The notes beneath the pieces were generated by a model, which did no database searches, had not been told where the DNA came from, and saw only the letters and a program-made list of their open reading frames with translations. A DNA stretch of 55,537 bases from NCBI GenBank assembly GCA_937957685.1, contig CALGAO010000051.1, positions 1 through 55,537 of the forward strand, given 5' to 3'. Positions within the stretch are counted from its first letter, which is position 1; every line of letters starts with the position of its first letter. Origin of the DNA: an uncultured Paenibacillaceae bacterium. Its GTDB lineage: Bacteria; Bacillota; Bacilli; Paenibacillales; DA-C8. This document shows positions 8,554 to 16,911 of the stretch, one piece after another. The translations under genes and the position numbers were made by a program.

Positions 8554-8830
8554 ATGCGATTATGTCCTGCTGCTTCCCTCTCATGATGATCAGCTGAACG
8601 GACGGATCAAGGCGGCCTTCGAGCGGAAGCTTCAGGGACGTAAAGGTGCGGTTGTCGAAGGGGAAGCGGCGCGTGATCTGCTGAAGCTGTATGAGCTGTA
8701 TGAATACAGCGGCAAGGTGATCATCGGCTCCTTCGACCAGCCTTGGGGCCGCAAGCTCCGCAATCTGCTGGACACCGGGATTGCGGATGCAGACACACTG
8801 ATAGATGACGTGATACTGGGAGCGTTATGA
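8489..8830 (+). CDS. Small protein of unknown function in glycan cluster
   Basis: A 113-residue protein that I do not recognise. The reading frame stays open past the upstream gene's stop and its TGA (8828-8830) overlaps the ATG of the next gene, so it is almost certainly translated as part of the operon. The sequence is soluble, with no signal peptide or membrane segment. It has a hydrophobic strand DYVLLLPSHDD near residue 25, a charged helical middle, and a strand GKVIIGSFDQPWGRKL near residue 75; this alternation suggests a small alpha/beta fold. ATG 8489 is chosen; ATG 8501 is possible, and a longer reading from 8390 is wholly inside the KdsC-like gene. Its constant position between a phosphatase and a GT9-like protein suggests a role in the same sugar pathway. 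Confidence 0.6.
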   Translation: MDALMKDMVACRNRWMAQGLDECDYVLLLPSHDDQLNGRIKAAFERKLQGRKGAVVEGEAARDLLKLYELYEYSGKVIIGSFDQPWGRKLRNLLDTGIADADTLIDDVILGAL

Positions 8831-10041
8831 TGGAGATTCGATATCAGGAGGAAATGATCCGGACCATCGGCAGCCTGATGGCTGCTGATCAGCTGGTCAA
8901 CCGCCATGTGTTGGCTTTTGGACATTGCCATGCGACGGAAGTCATGATCGACCATCTCCTGGACAGGGGAGTCAGGGTGAACGGCATCCTGGACAACAAC
9001 CGAAGCAAGCAGGGCAGCGCATATCAGGGGATCCCGATCGTTCCGCCGCAGGCCGTCAGGCAATTGGCCGGTGAAGAGGCGATTGTCCTGATCGCCACCC
9101 GCTATTATGAGCCCATGGCAGCACAGCTGAGGGAACTCGGGTTCGCCGGCGACATCGTGAAGGTGGTTGATTATAACTCCTTTGCCGAATACTCGGTATC
9201 CGATGATGCGATCAGACGCAAGACGGAGAGGATGCTCCGCGGAACGGACACCCTGAAGGCGATCAGGGAGCAGTATCGGCAGCATCACCTGGTCGTCTGT
9301 CCTCATGATGCCCTGGGGGATGTGTACGCGGCCTGCTCCTATCTGCCGGCATATTGCGCCAGGCAACAGATCAGGGAGACGGCGGTTGCGGTGGTCGGCC
9401 ATGGTTGCCGTCAGGTGGCCGAGATGTTCGGCGTGGACCAGGTGGTCGTCCTTGATCCCGTTCAGATGGATGAGCTGGTGCAAGCGATCATCTTCCATCA
9501 TGAGGACAACTGCCTGATCGCTCATCATGACCGCCCGTACACGGACAATCTGATCAGGTATCTGGATCGCCATTTTATGAGTTTTACGGACTATTACAAA
9601 TACGCCGTTTATGGATTGGGCAAGGACGCGGAACCGGTCCGACCCTCCAGGATCGCCCCCTTTGACAATCGGGCAAACCTTGCCAGAGGCAGGAGCGTCA
9701 TCATCGCCCCCTATGCCAAGAGTGTGGTTCAACCGCCCCGTAGCTTCTGGGATGAACTGGTGAAGGGATATCGGCAGCAGGGATTCCAGGTTTACACCAA
9801 TGTGGTCGGTGATGAAGCGCCCTTGCCAGGCACCATCCCCTTGACCTTGCCCATCAACCAGATGATCAGGGCGGTGGAATATGCCGGACATTTCGTCGGG
9901 TTGCGCTCGGGATTGTGCGATATTGTCAGCACGGCCGATTGTCGCAAAACGGTCATCATGCCCGATTGCATCTACAGTACCACCAGGTTCAAGGTTGCGG
10001 ATTTCTTCGCCCTTCCAGGCTGGGAGCAGATCATCATATAG
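8827..10041 (+). CDS. PglD-like Rossmann domain fused to GT9-like glycosyltransferase
   Basis: A 404-residue protein. Residues about 25-110 form a Rossmann-like unit (HVLAFGHCHATEVMIDHLL, GILDNNRSKQG, VLIATRYYEP) like the N-terminal part of PglD-type sugar proteins and like the middle of the 2452-4770 product. Residues about 155-404 resemble heptosyltransferase-family (GT9) GT-B proteins: HDALGDVYAA at the start, VIIAPYAKSV at the second domain and GLRSGLCDIVS as the donor-site loop. It may transfer or process a sugar in this cluster. It is the last gene of the overlapping set, starting with an ATGA overlap and followed by 488 bases without a convincing gene. Domain identity is moderate because the family is divergent, and the substrate is unknown. 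Confidence 0.7.
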   Translation: MMEIRYQEEMIRTIGSLMAADQLVNRHVLAFGHCHATEVMIDHLLDRGVRVNGILDNNRSKQGSAYQGIPIVPPQAVRQLAGEEAIVLIATRYYEPMAAQLRELGFAGDIVKVVDYNSFAEYSVSDDAIRRKTERMLRGTDTLKAIREQYRQHHLVVCPHDALGDVYAACSYLPAYCARQQIRETAVAVVGHGCRQVAEMFGVDQVVVLDPVQMDELVQAIIFHHEDNCLIAHHDRPYTDNLIRYLDRHFMSFTDYYKYAVYGLGKDAEPVRPSRIAPFDNRANLARGRSVIIAPYAKSVVQPPRSFWDELVKGYRQQGFQVYTNVVGDEAPLPGTIPLTLPINQMIRAVEYAGHFVGLRSGLCDIVSTADCRKTVIMPDCIYSTTRFKVADFFALPGWEQIII

Positions 10042-10529
10042 GAATATAGGAGAGTATGATCCAGGGCGGCGCAATGGCGAGCATGAGATCGCGATCGACA
10101 GCCCGCGGGAGTCATCAGAGAAACGGAATCTGTCGCCGGGAAGGTCTTGGGCTATGTTTCATTCGGTCGGTTGTTGCTTCTGATCGGATGGCCCGGAGCC
10201 AATGGAACATGGATCCGATATATTGACGAAAAGCAGCTTGCTTCAATTGCTGACGGAACGAGGATGCGTTATGGTATATTTTCAGGCGGGTATCTCGCCC
10301 GGAATCATCCCATAACGAACCGACGTTCCGTTCGCTGTGTCAACATGGAGATATGGCTGCAAATAGCGGATCGACGTTCCGTTGCGGTGGGAAAGGGGGG
10401 TCTCAGACGCAGAGGAATCCCTCTGTTCATAGATCCTCTTACCGGGATATACAAATCCGTGACCAAAAAGATTATAATATCTCTGACAATCCGCTGTACA
10501 CCATCATATCGTAAAGAAGGTAATCGCTC
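10042..10529 (+). other. 488-base intergenic region before folC
   Basis: No convincing gene is seen. A reading frame from 10147 to 10533 exists but has no ribosome-binding site, no recognisable family and Arg/Ser-rich composition, so it is not called. The stretch contains a nested inverted repeat (10253-10331), a second copy of one arm at 10372-10383, a possible promoter TTGCTG-17-TATGGT at 10247-10275, and a TATAAT at 10473-10478 with a poor -35 box that could start folC transcription. No T-box signature was seen. Confidence 0.5.
10253..10331 (+). repeat. Nested inverted repeat with duplicated arm
   Basis: Two stems nest in this stretch. ACGGAACG (10253-10260) pairs with CGTTCCGT (10324-10331), and CGTTATGG (10267-10274) pairs with CCATAACG (10310-10317), separated by symmetric six-base internal loops. 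A smaller GC hairpin (GGCGGG...CGCCC) sits at the tip. The 12-mer CGACGTTCCGTT recurs at 10321 and 10372, so a second partner for the first arm lies downstream and two alternative foldings are possible. No U-tract follows. This could be a regulatory RNA structure or a relic of a mobile repeat. Confidence 0.45.
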
Positions 10530-11885
10530 ATGAGCTTCCAAACGTATCAAGAAGCCGTAGATTGGATCACAGGGCTTCGTGCCAACGGCATCAAGCCGGG
10601 ACTTATGCGGATGGAATATATGATGGACAGGTTGGACCATCCGCACAGAAGATTAAAATTCATCCATGTGGCGGGCACGAACGGCAAGGGCTCCACCTGC
10701 GCCATGCTGGATCAGGCTCTGCGCAGCGCAGGATATGATGTGGGGAGATTCACCTCTCCTTATCTGGAGAAGTTTACGGACCGCATCACCTTTAACGGAG
10801 AGCCGATTCCCGAGGAGGAAGTGCTCCGGCTGACGAACCGGATCAAGCCGCTCGCCGAGGAGCTGGCCCAAACGGAACTTGGACATCCCACGATGTTTGA
10901 AATCTGCACCACATTGGCGATACTATATTTCGCGGAAGTTTCCTATCCTTATTATGTCGTATGGGAAACGGGCCTTGGCGGCAGGCTGGACAGCACGAAC
11001 ATCGTCATCCCGCTCGTATCTGTCATCACGAATATCGGGATGGACCATACGGAACTGCTCGGCGACACGCCGGAGAGGATCGCCTATGAGAAAGCCGGCA
11101 TCATCAAGCCCGGCGTGCCGGTGGTCACGGCTGTGGAACAGCCGGAGGCGCTCAGGGTCATCGAGGAGATCGCGGCGGTGAAGAAATCGACGGTATACCG
11201 GTTCAAGAAGCAATATGACTTCTCCGTGCCGTCGGCTGAGTCGCCTGAGCAGATGCAGGCGATGGACTTCGTCGGTCCGTTCAGGGAGTACATAGGGCTG
11301 GAGGTGGCGCTCCAGGGCGCGCATCAGCTCAAAAATGCGGCGGTGGCCGTCATGACGCTGGAGATCCTCCGCCAGTACTATGCGTTGATCCTGGAGGAAG
11401 AGGATCTTCGCGCCGCCCTGGCCCAGGTCAGGTGGCCGGGCAGGCTGGAGCAGGTGTCGAGTGAGCCGCGCATCGTGGTGGACGGCGCGCACAACCCGGA
11501 AGGAGCGGAGGTGCTGGCCCATGCGCTGAGGCAGTCATATCGTTACGAACGTCTGCATATTATGGCAGGGATGCTTGCGAGCAAGGAGCATCGCGACTAC
11601 TGCAGGCATATACTACCTCTGGCAGATACGGTCATCGTGACACAGCCGAATATATGGGGTGCGAAGGATGCCGGTGAACTGTACGATGTGATCATCGACC
11701 TGAAGCGGGACATGGGGCTGGATCGCCTGGAAGTCGTGCTCGAACCTGATTGGCGGCATGCGCTTGAACGTCTGAAGAGTGTGAGCGGTCCCCAGGATCT
11801 CTCGATCGTCACCGGATCGTTATACCTCGTTTCTGATGTTCGTTCCATGCTGTTCTATCAAACTGAATCCGAAAAAGGTTGGTGA
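10530..11885 (+). CDS. folC: Folylpolyglutamate synthase / dihydrofolate synthase
   Basis: A 451-residue Mur-ligase-family protein. VAGTNGKGSTCAMLD near residue 45 is the FolC P-loop, RFTSPYLEKFTDRI is the omega-loop signature, WETGLGGRLDSTN and NIGMDHTELLG carry metal-binding residues, and VDGAHNPEG marks the C-terminal domain. FolC adds glutamate to dihydropteroate and to folates in the cytoplasm using ATP. The ATG follows AAGAAGG at normal spacing. Its stop overlaps the murC start, so the two Mur-type ligases are translationally coupled. In many Bacilli folC sits directly after valS; here the glycan cluster and a structured gap lie upstream instead. Identity is secure. Confidence 0.96.
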   Translation: MSFQTYQEAVDWITGLRANGIKPGLMRMEYMMDRLDHPHRRLKFIHVAGTNGKGSTCAMLDQALRSAGYDVGRFTSPYLEKFTDRITFNGEPIPEEEVLRLTNRIKPLAEELAQTELGHPTMFEICTTLAILYFAEVSYPYYVVWETGLGGRLDSTNIVIPLVSVITNIGMDHTELLGDTPERIAYEKAGIIKPGVPVVTAVEQPEALRVIEEIAAVKKSTVYRFKKQYDFSVPSAESPEQMQAMDFVGPFREYIGLEVALQGAHQLKNAAVAVMTLEILRQYYALILEEEDLRAALAQVRWPGRLEQVSSEPRIVVDGAHNPEGAEVLAHALRQSYRYERLHIMAGMLASKEHRDYCRHILPLADTVIVTQPNIWGAKDAGELYDVIIDLKRDMGLDRLEVVLEPDWRHALERLKSVSGPQDLSIVTGSLYLVSDVRSMLFYQTESEKGW

Positions 11886-13276
11886 AGCGTTTGAATACCC
11901 AGGAGCACGTCCACTTCATTGGGATCGGCGGTTATGGCATGAGCGCCATAGCTCGCGTGTTGTTAGATATGGGGTATCGGGTCAGCGGTTCGGACGAGGT
12001 GCGTCAGGAATTGACGGAGAAGCTGGCAGCAAGAGGTGCGTTAGTTTACATCGGACATCAGGCCGAGCATGTGCGCGGCGCTGATCTTGTCGTCTATTCC
12101 TCCGCATTGCCGAAGGACAATGTGGAGATCGTCGAAGCGGAGAAGCTGAACATCCCGATCATCCACCGCGCGCAGATGCTGGCGAGGCTGCTCAATGCGC
12201 GTCGGGGCGTCGCAGTAGCAGGTGCTCACGGGAAAACGACGACTTCATCGATGATCGCGCTGATCATGGAAGCGGGCGATCTGGATCCAACCTATATCAT
12301 CGGCGGCGAGATCATGAATGTCGGCAGCAATGCCAAGGCAGGCAAGGGAGAATTCGTGGTGGCCGAAGCCGACGAGAGCGACGGCTCCTTCCTGCAGTAC
12401 CATCCGCAATACGCGGTTGTCACGAACATCGAGGCCGATCATCTGGAGAACTATGACGGCAAGTTCGAGAATCTGAAGAATGCCTATGTCCAGTTTCTCA
12501 GCCAGGTCAAGCCGGGAGGCAAGGCGGTGCTGTGTCTGGACGACCCCTATGTGCAGGAGCTCGTGCCCGGCCTGAGGTGCGACATCCTCACCTATGGCAT
12601 TCATTCGGATGCCGCCTTCAAGGCCAGGAATGTCGAGCTTGGCGATCGGCGGGTGAGGTTCGCCGTCGAACGCGAGGGTGAGGGGCTGGGCACGATCGAG
12701 CTGTCGGTGCCAGGCATTCATAACGTATACAATGCGCTTGCGGCGCTGATCGTCGGCCTGGAGGCGGGCCTCAGCTTCCAGCAGATCGCCTCCTCGCTGG
12801 CCAAGTTCCGCGGGGCGAAGCGGCGCTTCCAGGTGATCGGCGAATACGACGATATTCTTGTCATCGACGATTACGCGCATCATCCTACCGAGATCGAGGC
12901 GACGATCGCCGCAGCCAAGTCCACGGGCAAGCGCATCATCGCCGTATTCCAGCCTCAGCGGTATACGAGGACCTATTTCCTGCTGGAGCAGTTCAGCCGC
13001 GCCTTCGGCGAAGCGGATGAGGTGATCCTGACGGATATTTACTCGCCAAGCGGCGAGAAGCGCATCGAAGGGGTGAGCTCCGCTCGCCTGGCGGAGTTGA
13101 TCGCGAAGAACAGCAATCCGAACGTGCGCTACATCCCGGACAAGGACGAGGTGCTGAGCTTCCTGACCGCGCATGTGAGACCCGGCGATCTCGTGCTGAC
13201 GATGGGGGCAGGCGATATTTACAAGACCGCGCATGCGCTTGGCCAAGCGCTGCAGTCGCGGCAAGGCATCCAATGA
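11882..13276 (+). CDS. murC: UDP-N-acetylmuramate--L-alanine ligase
   Basis: A 464-residue MurC. HFIGIGGYGMSAIA near the N-terminus is the UDP-binding Rossmann loop, AGAHGKTTTSSMI near residue 115 is the ATP-binding P-loop, EADESDGSFL and NIEADHLENY carry the central-domain residues, and DDYAHHPTEI is the C-terminal signature. It adds L-alanine to UDP-MurNAc, the first peptide step of peptidoglycan precursor synthesis. GTG 11882 forms a GTGA overlap with the folC stop; a TTG at 11891, which would start the protein nine bases later, is equally reasonable. The gene is followed by a clear terminator. Length and motifs are normal for the family. Confidence 0.96.
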   Translation: MKRLNTQEHVHFIGIGGYGMSAIARVLLDMGYRVSGSDEVRQELTEKLAARGALVYIGHQAEHVRGADLVVYSSALPKDNVEIVEAEKLNIPIIHRAQMLARLLNARRGVAVAGAHGKTTTSSMIALIMEAGDLDPTYIIGGEIMNVGSNAKAGKGEFVVAEADESDGSFLQYHPQYAVVTNIEADHLENYDGKFENLKNAYVQFLSQVKPGGKAVLCLDDPYVQELVPGLRCDILTYGIHSDAAFKARNVELGDRRVRFAVEREGEGLGTIELSVPGIHNVYNALAALIVGLEAGLSFQQIASSLAKFRGAKRRFQVIGEYDDILVIDDYAHHPTEIEATIAAAKSTGKRIIAVFQPQRYTRTYFLLEQFSRAFGEADEVILTDIYSPSGEKRIEGVSSARLAELIAKNSNPNVRYIPDKDEVLSFLTAHVRPGDLVLTMGAGDIYKTAHALGQALQSRQGIQ

Positions 13277-13343
13277 CCGCACCAGGTTCAGAGATGGAAT
13301 ATTTCCGATGCGAAGCGTAATTTTCGCTCCAGTCATATCTGAG

Positions 13344-13392
13344 AAGCGGGCATCCGAAGGATCCGACAGGATACAGGATGCCCGCTTTTTGA
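13344..13392 (+). terminator. Rho-independent terminator after murC
   Basis: AAGCGGGCATCC (13344-13355) and its complement GGATGCCCGCTT (13377-13388) form a 12-bp stem followed by a short T-run (TTTTTG). It ends the folC-murC transcript about 70 bases after the murC stop. Confidence 0.9.
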
Positions 13393-13535
13393 TTGACCGC
13401 GCAGCGCTTGCCTTTTGTCTCCCCACAGCGATCAGAAAATATTACAAAAGGATACATAACAAAATCCATGTTACCTCCGCATCAAATCAAGGATAATGAC
13501 AGTGATCATCAAGTCTAGTCTGAAAATGGCGGTGA

Positions 13536-14471
13536 ATGGATTTGACAGAGGTAACTGTGGTGGAAACCAAGAAGCGCCGGGCGTCTAACAGCCATTCGCT
13601 GGAACGTGCGGAACGGAGAATGGGCCTCATATTCGCGATCCCGAGCTTCATCGGTTATTCCCTGTTCGTTGCGCTTCCGATGCTGTTTGTGTTTGTGCTC
13701 AGCGTGTTCAAGATCGATCTGATGAGCAATACGATTACTTTTCAAGGCATGTCGTACTTTGACAAGCTTCTGCATGACGATGACTTCTGGAAAGCCTTTG
13801 CCAATACGTTCAAGTATCTGGTCATCTATGTGCCGCTCACACTGTTGCTGGGCCTTGTCATGGCATTGATCCTGCACAGCAGGGTGTATCTGAGAGGAAT
13901 GATCCGGGCCTTCTTTATCATTCCTTATATCACGACTTATATAGCAACCCTGGTTGTGTGGAATGTCTTCCTGCATCCGACCGAGGGGCCCGTCAACAGC
14001 CTGTTGATGTCCTGGGGGCTGAATCCTCCGCATTATATGGTGGATACCCGATGGGCGCTGCCTGTTCTGGCTGTCATCGGTTCATGGAAGGATGTCGGGT
14101 TTCACTGCCTGCTGTTTCTGGCCGCCTTGCAAGGTGTGCCCAGGGATCTGTATGAGGCATCGTCGATCGACGGGGCGAATGGCCTGGCGCGTTTTCGGCA
14201 TGTCACGCTCCCGTTGATATCTCCGACCAGCTTCTTCCTGCTTCTCATCACGATCATCGGAGGTTTGCAGGCATTCTACCAGATGGCCTTGCTTACCAAA
14301 GGCGGTCCGGCGTTCAGCACAACCACGTTAACCTACCATATCTACAGAACGGCGTTCGAATACTATGATTTCTCCTACGCATCAGCAGTGGGCGTCATCC
14401 TGTTCCTGATTACGCTCGTCTTGGTGCTCATCAACTGGTTTGGCCAGAAAAAGTGGGTGTTCTATCAATGA
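13536..14471 (+). CDS. Carbohydrate ABC transporter permease (UgpA/MalF type)
   Basis: A 311-residue integral membrane protein with about six hydrophobic segments, beginning near residue 30 (GLIFAIPSFIGYSLFVALPM). The EAA loop is visible as YEASSIDGANGLARFRHVTLPL near residue 205, the contact site for the ATPase. It would form one half of the translocation channel of a CUT1 sugar importer with the next permease and the lipoprotein at 15439. No ATPase gene is near; importers of this class commonly share an MsmX-type ATPase encoded elsewhere. ATG 13536 is given; a GTG at 13557 after AGAGGT would give a slightly shorter protein. The next gene overlaps its stop. Confidence 0.92.
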   Translation: MDLTEVTVVETKKRRASNSHSLERAERRMGLIFAIPSFIGYSLFVALPMLFVFVLSVFKIDLMSNTITFQGMSYFDKLLHDDDFWKAFANTFKYLVIYVPLTLLLGLVMALILHSRVYLRGMIRAFFIIPYITTYIATLVVWNVFLHPTEGPVNSLLMSWGLNPPHYMVDTRWALPVLAVIGSWKDVGFHCLLFLAALQGVPRDLYEASSIDGANGLARFRHVTLPLISPTSFFLLLITIIGGLQAFYQMALLTKGGPAFSTTTLTYHIYRTAFEYYDFSYASAVGVILFLITLVLVLINWFGQKKWVFYQ

Positions 14472-15277
14472 AGATTCTTCGTACGATCGTCTTCTCACTG
14501 GTTGGACTGATTTTTGTCACTCCGCTCATCTGGATGCTGTCCACCTCGTTCAAGTATGAGAATCAGGTCTTCGAAAAGCCTTTTGTGCTCGTGCACTGGG
14601 ATGACATCAACTTCGGCAACTACAGGTATCTGCTGACAGAGTCCCCGGTCTTGACGTGGCTATCCAATTCGCTGATCGTCGTGGTCGTATCCGTCCTGTG
14701 CCGTCTGTTGTTTGCTGCGGTGACCGGTTACGCATTCGGGTACCTCAGGTTCAGATATGCAAACACGATCTTCCTGATCTATCTGGCGGCACTGTTCATC
14801 CCGTACCAGCTCAGTCTGCTGCCGCAGTTTATCGCTTTCCGCTATATCGGTTTTCTCGATACCCTCTGGGCGTTGATCGTGCCGAATATCGTGGACATCC
14901 TGTCGATCTTCCTGATGCGGCAATTCTTCCTGACCTTCCCGCGCGATTTTATTCATGCGGCTTATATGGAGGGCAGCGGTGTGGTGAGATCGTTTGTCCG
15001 GATCGCCCTGCCGCTCGCGCAGTCGCCGATGCTCACGCTCGGGATTCTCAGCTTTTTCATGATCTGGGATCAATATTATCAACCGCTGATCTTCCTGAAA
15101 TCGCCGGAGATGTTCACCTTGCCGCTTGGCATCCACAGCTTCCAGACCCAGTTCGGCCACGAGTATGCCAAGCAGATGGCGTTAGCCTGCATCGCCATCG
15201 TACCGGTGCTCATCACCTTCCTGATCCTGCAGAAGCGATTCGTAGAAAGCATCGTTACTGCTGGAATCAAGGGATAG
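14468..15277 (+). CDS. Carbohydrate ABC transporter permease (UgpE/MalG type)
   Basis: A 269-residue membrane protein, the MalG-type partner of the preceding permease. It starts with a transmembrane helix (IVFSLVGLIFVTPLIWMLSTSF), has about six hydrophobic segments, an EAA-like loop in AAYMEGSGVVRSFVRIALPL near residue 165, and ends with FVESIVTAGIKG, the usual C-terminus of this family. ATG 14468 overlaps the upstream stop (ATGA). The EAA loop reads YMEGSG rather than the common YEAARIDGA, a mild departure. It is followed by 161 bases with a possible promoter before the lipoprotein gene, so the binding protein may be transcribed separately and at a higher level. Confidence 0.92.
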   Translation: MKILRTIVFSLVGLIFVTPLIWMLSTSFKYENQVFEKPFVLVHWDDINFGNYRYLLTESPVLTWLSNSLIVVVVSVLCRLLFAAVTGYAFGYLRFRYANTIFLIYLAALFIPYQLSLLPQFIAFRYIGFLDTLWALIVPNIVDILSIFLMRQFFLTFPRDFIHAAYMEGSGVVRSFVRIALPLAQSPMLTLGILSFFMIWDQYYQPLIFLKSPEMFTLPLGIHSFQTQFGHEYAKQMALACIAIVPVLITFLILQKRFVESIVTAGIKG

Positions 15278-15438
15278 GCGTTACGATGGAGTGAGATATC
15301 GGATATCCTTCTTGTCAGGATGAAAGAATATAATACAAAGAATTGCAATTTATTTTCCATACTCATGCCGATGTTGATCATTTAGGATGATATACGTAAT
15401 CAATGTTATCATTCATGTGAAATGGGGGAGGCCTAACC

Positions 15439-16815
15439 ATGAAGAAAAGAAGAATGTCTTACATTGTGCTTGCGTTGTTCCTCTGCTTGTCCCTGGTGCT
15501 TGCTGCCTGTGGAGGCAAGGAGAAGGCGACGAATGGCTCAGGAACGAAGGATATCGCGCAAGACAACAACGAAACCGGGAATCAGGTGACGATAGAGGTG
15601 CTGAACATTTCCCAATACGCCGATACGCCGGAATACAAGGCGTTTGTCGAGCGCTTCGAGGAAAAATATCCAGACATCAAGGTGGAGACGATCTCGGTCC
15701 CGCATGAACAGTACATCAACAAACGCAACATCATGCTCGCCAGCGGTGAGAAGGTCGATCTGATCTGGGGAAATGGCATCTATCAATATGATGCGATCAA
15801 CAAAGGGTTCCTGATGCCGATTGAAGAGGTTGCCCAAGAAATCGGAGTCGATATGACGACGGATTTTGGAAGCTCTTTCAAGCCTGAAAAAGATGGTCAT
15901 TATTACTATTTTCCTATTCAGCAAAACAACTGGATGCTATACTATAACAAGAAAGTGTTTGACGATGCCGGTGTGGATTATCCCGATCCTTACGAGCCGC
16001 TCACATGGGAAGAAGTGGCGGATATTGCCGAGAGACTGACACAAACGGTGGACGGTCAAAAGGTTTACGGCTATTTCTACAACCATTGGGGCATGTACTA
16101 CTACGGATACGGCAGCCAACTGACGGATGGAAAGTTCTACACGGACGACCTGCTGTCGAATATTGACGATCCGGAATTCAAGCGAAGCATGGAATGGCTG
16201 TATGACGTCATGAATAACAGGGGCGCTGCGATGCCGATCTCGCAATACATATCCAACAATACCGACTTCCTGTCGTACTGGAACGGCGGATTCGGCATGG
16301 TGGTAGGCGCACAATGGTATACGCAGCTTGCGGCCACGAAGAAATCGGAGTTCCCGCGTGACTGGAAATTCGGGATCGCTCCGATGCCGGTGCCGCAGGA
16401 GATGAAGGGCAAACACATGAACTGGTCGAGCATAGACTCGCTTGCCGTTCCGAAAAATTCGGAGCATCCCAAAGAAGCATTGCTGTTTGCCAAGGAATAT
16501 GTCTCCGACTACACGCTCAGCACAGGCGCCCTGCCGATGTACAACAAGATCGACGCGAACCAGTACTATGAGGATATTGCGGAGCAGCTCAAGGACGATG
16601 ATATCACGCTGGAGCAAATCATCTATCTGTTCGGAGGCGATCCGGACGTCATCAACGTTGCGGAAAAACCGGTGCTGGCTGCGCCTCAGGAGTACGAGTC
16701 AATCTTCCTGGACCAGATCATCATCTACTATACAGGTCAGGACGAACTGGATCCGGTGCTGTCCTCGATCAAGGACAAGGTGGACAGAGCCATCCTGGAG
16801 CAAAAAGACCGGTGA
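15439..16815 (+). CDS. Sugar-binding lipoprotein of ABC transporter
   Basis: A 458-residue extracellular solute-binding protein of family 1. The N-terminus is a lipoprotein signal peptide with lipobox LAAC (Cys near residue 23), followed by a polar Gly/Asn/Thr-rich linker. The mature part begins VTIEVLNISQYADTPEYKAF and has the periplasmic-binding-protein layout with YYNKKVFDDAG and a Trp/Tyr-rich middle typical of oligosaccharide binding. It is anchored on the outer face of the membrane and delivers ligand to the permeases at 13536-15277. The ATG is preceded by GGGGGAGG. The ligand is not identifiable; the following sensor kinase and mutarotase-like protein suggest a plant- or polymer-derived saccharide. 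Confidence 0.92.
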   Translation: MKKRRMSYIVLALFLCLSLVLAACGGKEKATNGSGTKDIAQDNNETGNQVTIEVLNISQYADTPEYKAFVERFEEKYPDIKVETISVPHEQYINKRNIMLASGEKVDLIWGNGIYQYDAINKGFLMPIEEVAQEIGVDMTTDFGSSFKPEKDGHYYYFPIQQNNWMLYYNKKVFDDAGVDYPDPYEPLTWEEVADIAERLTQTVDGQKVYGYFYNHWGMYYYGYGSQLTDGKFYTDDLLSNIDDPEFKRSMEWLYDVMNNRGAAMPISQYISNNTDFLSYWNGGFGMVVGAQWYTQLAATKKSEFPRDWKFGIAPMPVPQEMKGKHMNWSSIDSLAVPKNSEHPKEALLFAKEYVSDYTLSTGALPMYNKIDANQYYEDIAEQLKDDDITLEQIIYLFGGDPDVINVAEKPVLAAPQEYESIFLDQIIIYYTGQDELDPVLSSIKDKVDRAILEQKDR

Positions 16816-16851
16816 CGAATGAATGACAATTTAGCGCGATGTTAAGATGGA

Positions 16852-16886
16852 CCCATGCCTTCCTCCGATCCGGATGAGGGCATGGG
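16852..16886 (+). other. Hairpin between binding-protein and kinase genes
   Basis: CCCATGCC (16852-16859) pairs with GGCATGGG (16879-16886), with further pairing of the TCC/GGA bases inside. There is no U-tract after it, so it is more likely a transcript-stabilising or attenuating structure that keeps the lipoprotein message more abundant than that of the kinase. A frame running through it from 16855 was not used as the kinase start. Confidence 0.5.
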
Positions 16887-16911
16887 CTATTCATGGGGAG
16901 AGAACGATATG

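Noticed and set aside
10147..10533. 128-residue frame before folC
   Set aside because: No ribosome-binding site, no family resemblance, and it crosses the inverted repeats and the folC start.
13400..13413. CRE-like AGCGCTTGCC before the first importer
   Set aside because: Only the core matches; the flanking bases depart too far from the consensus.
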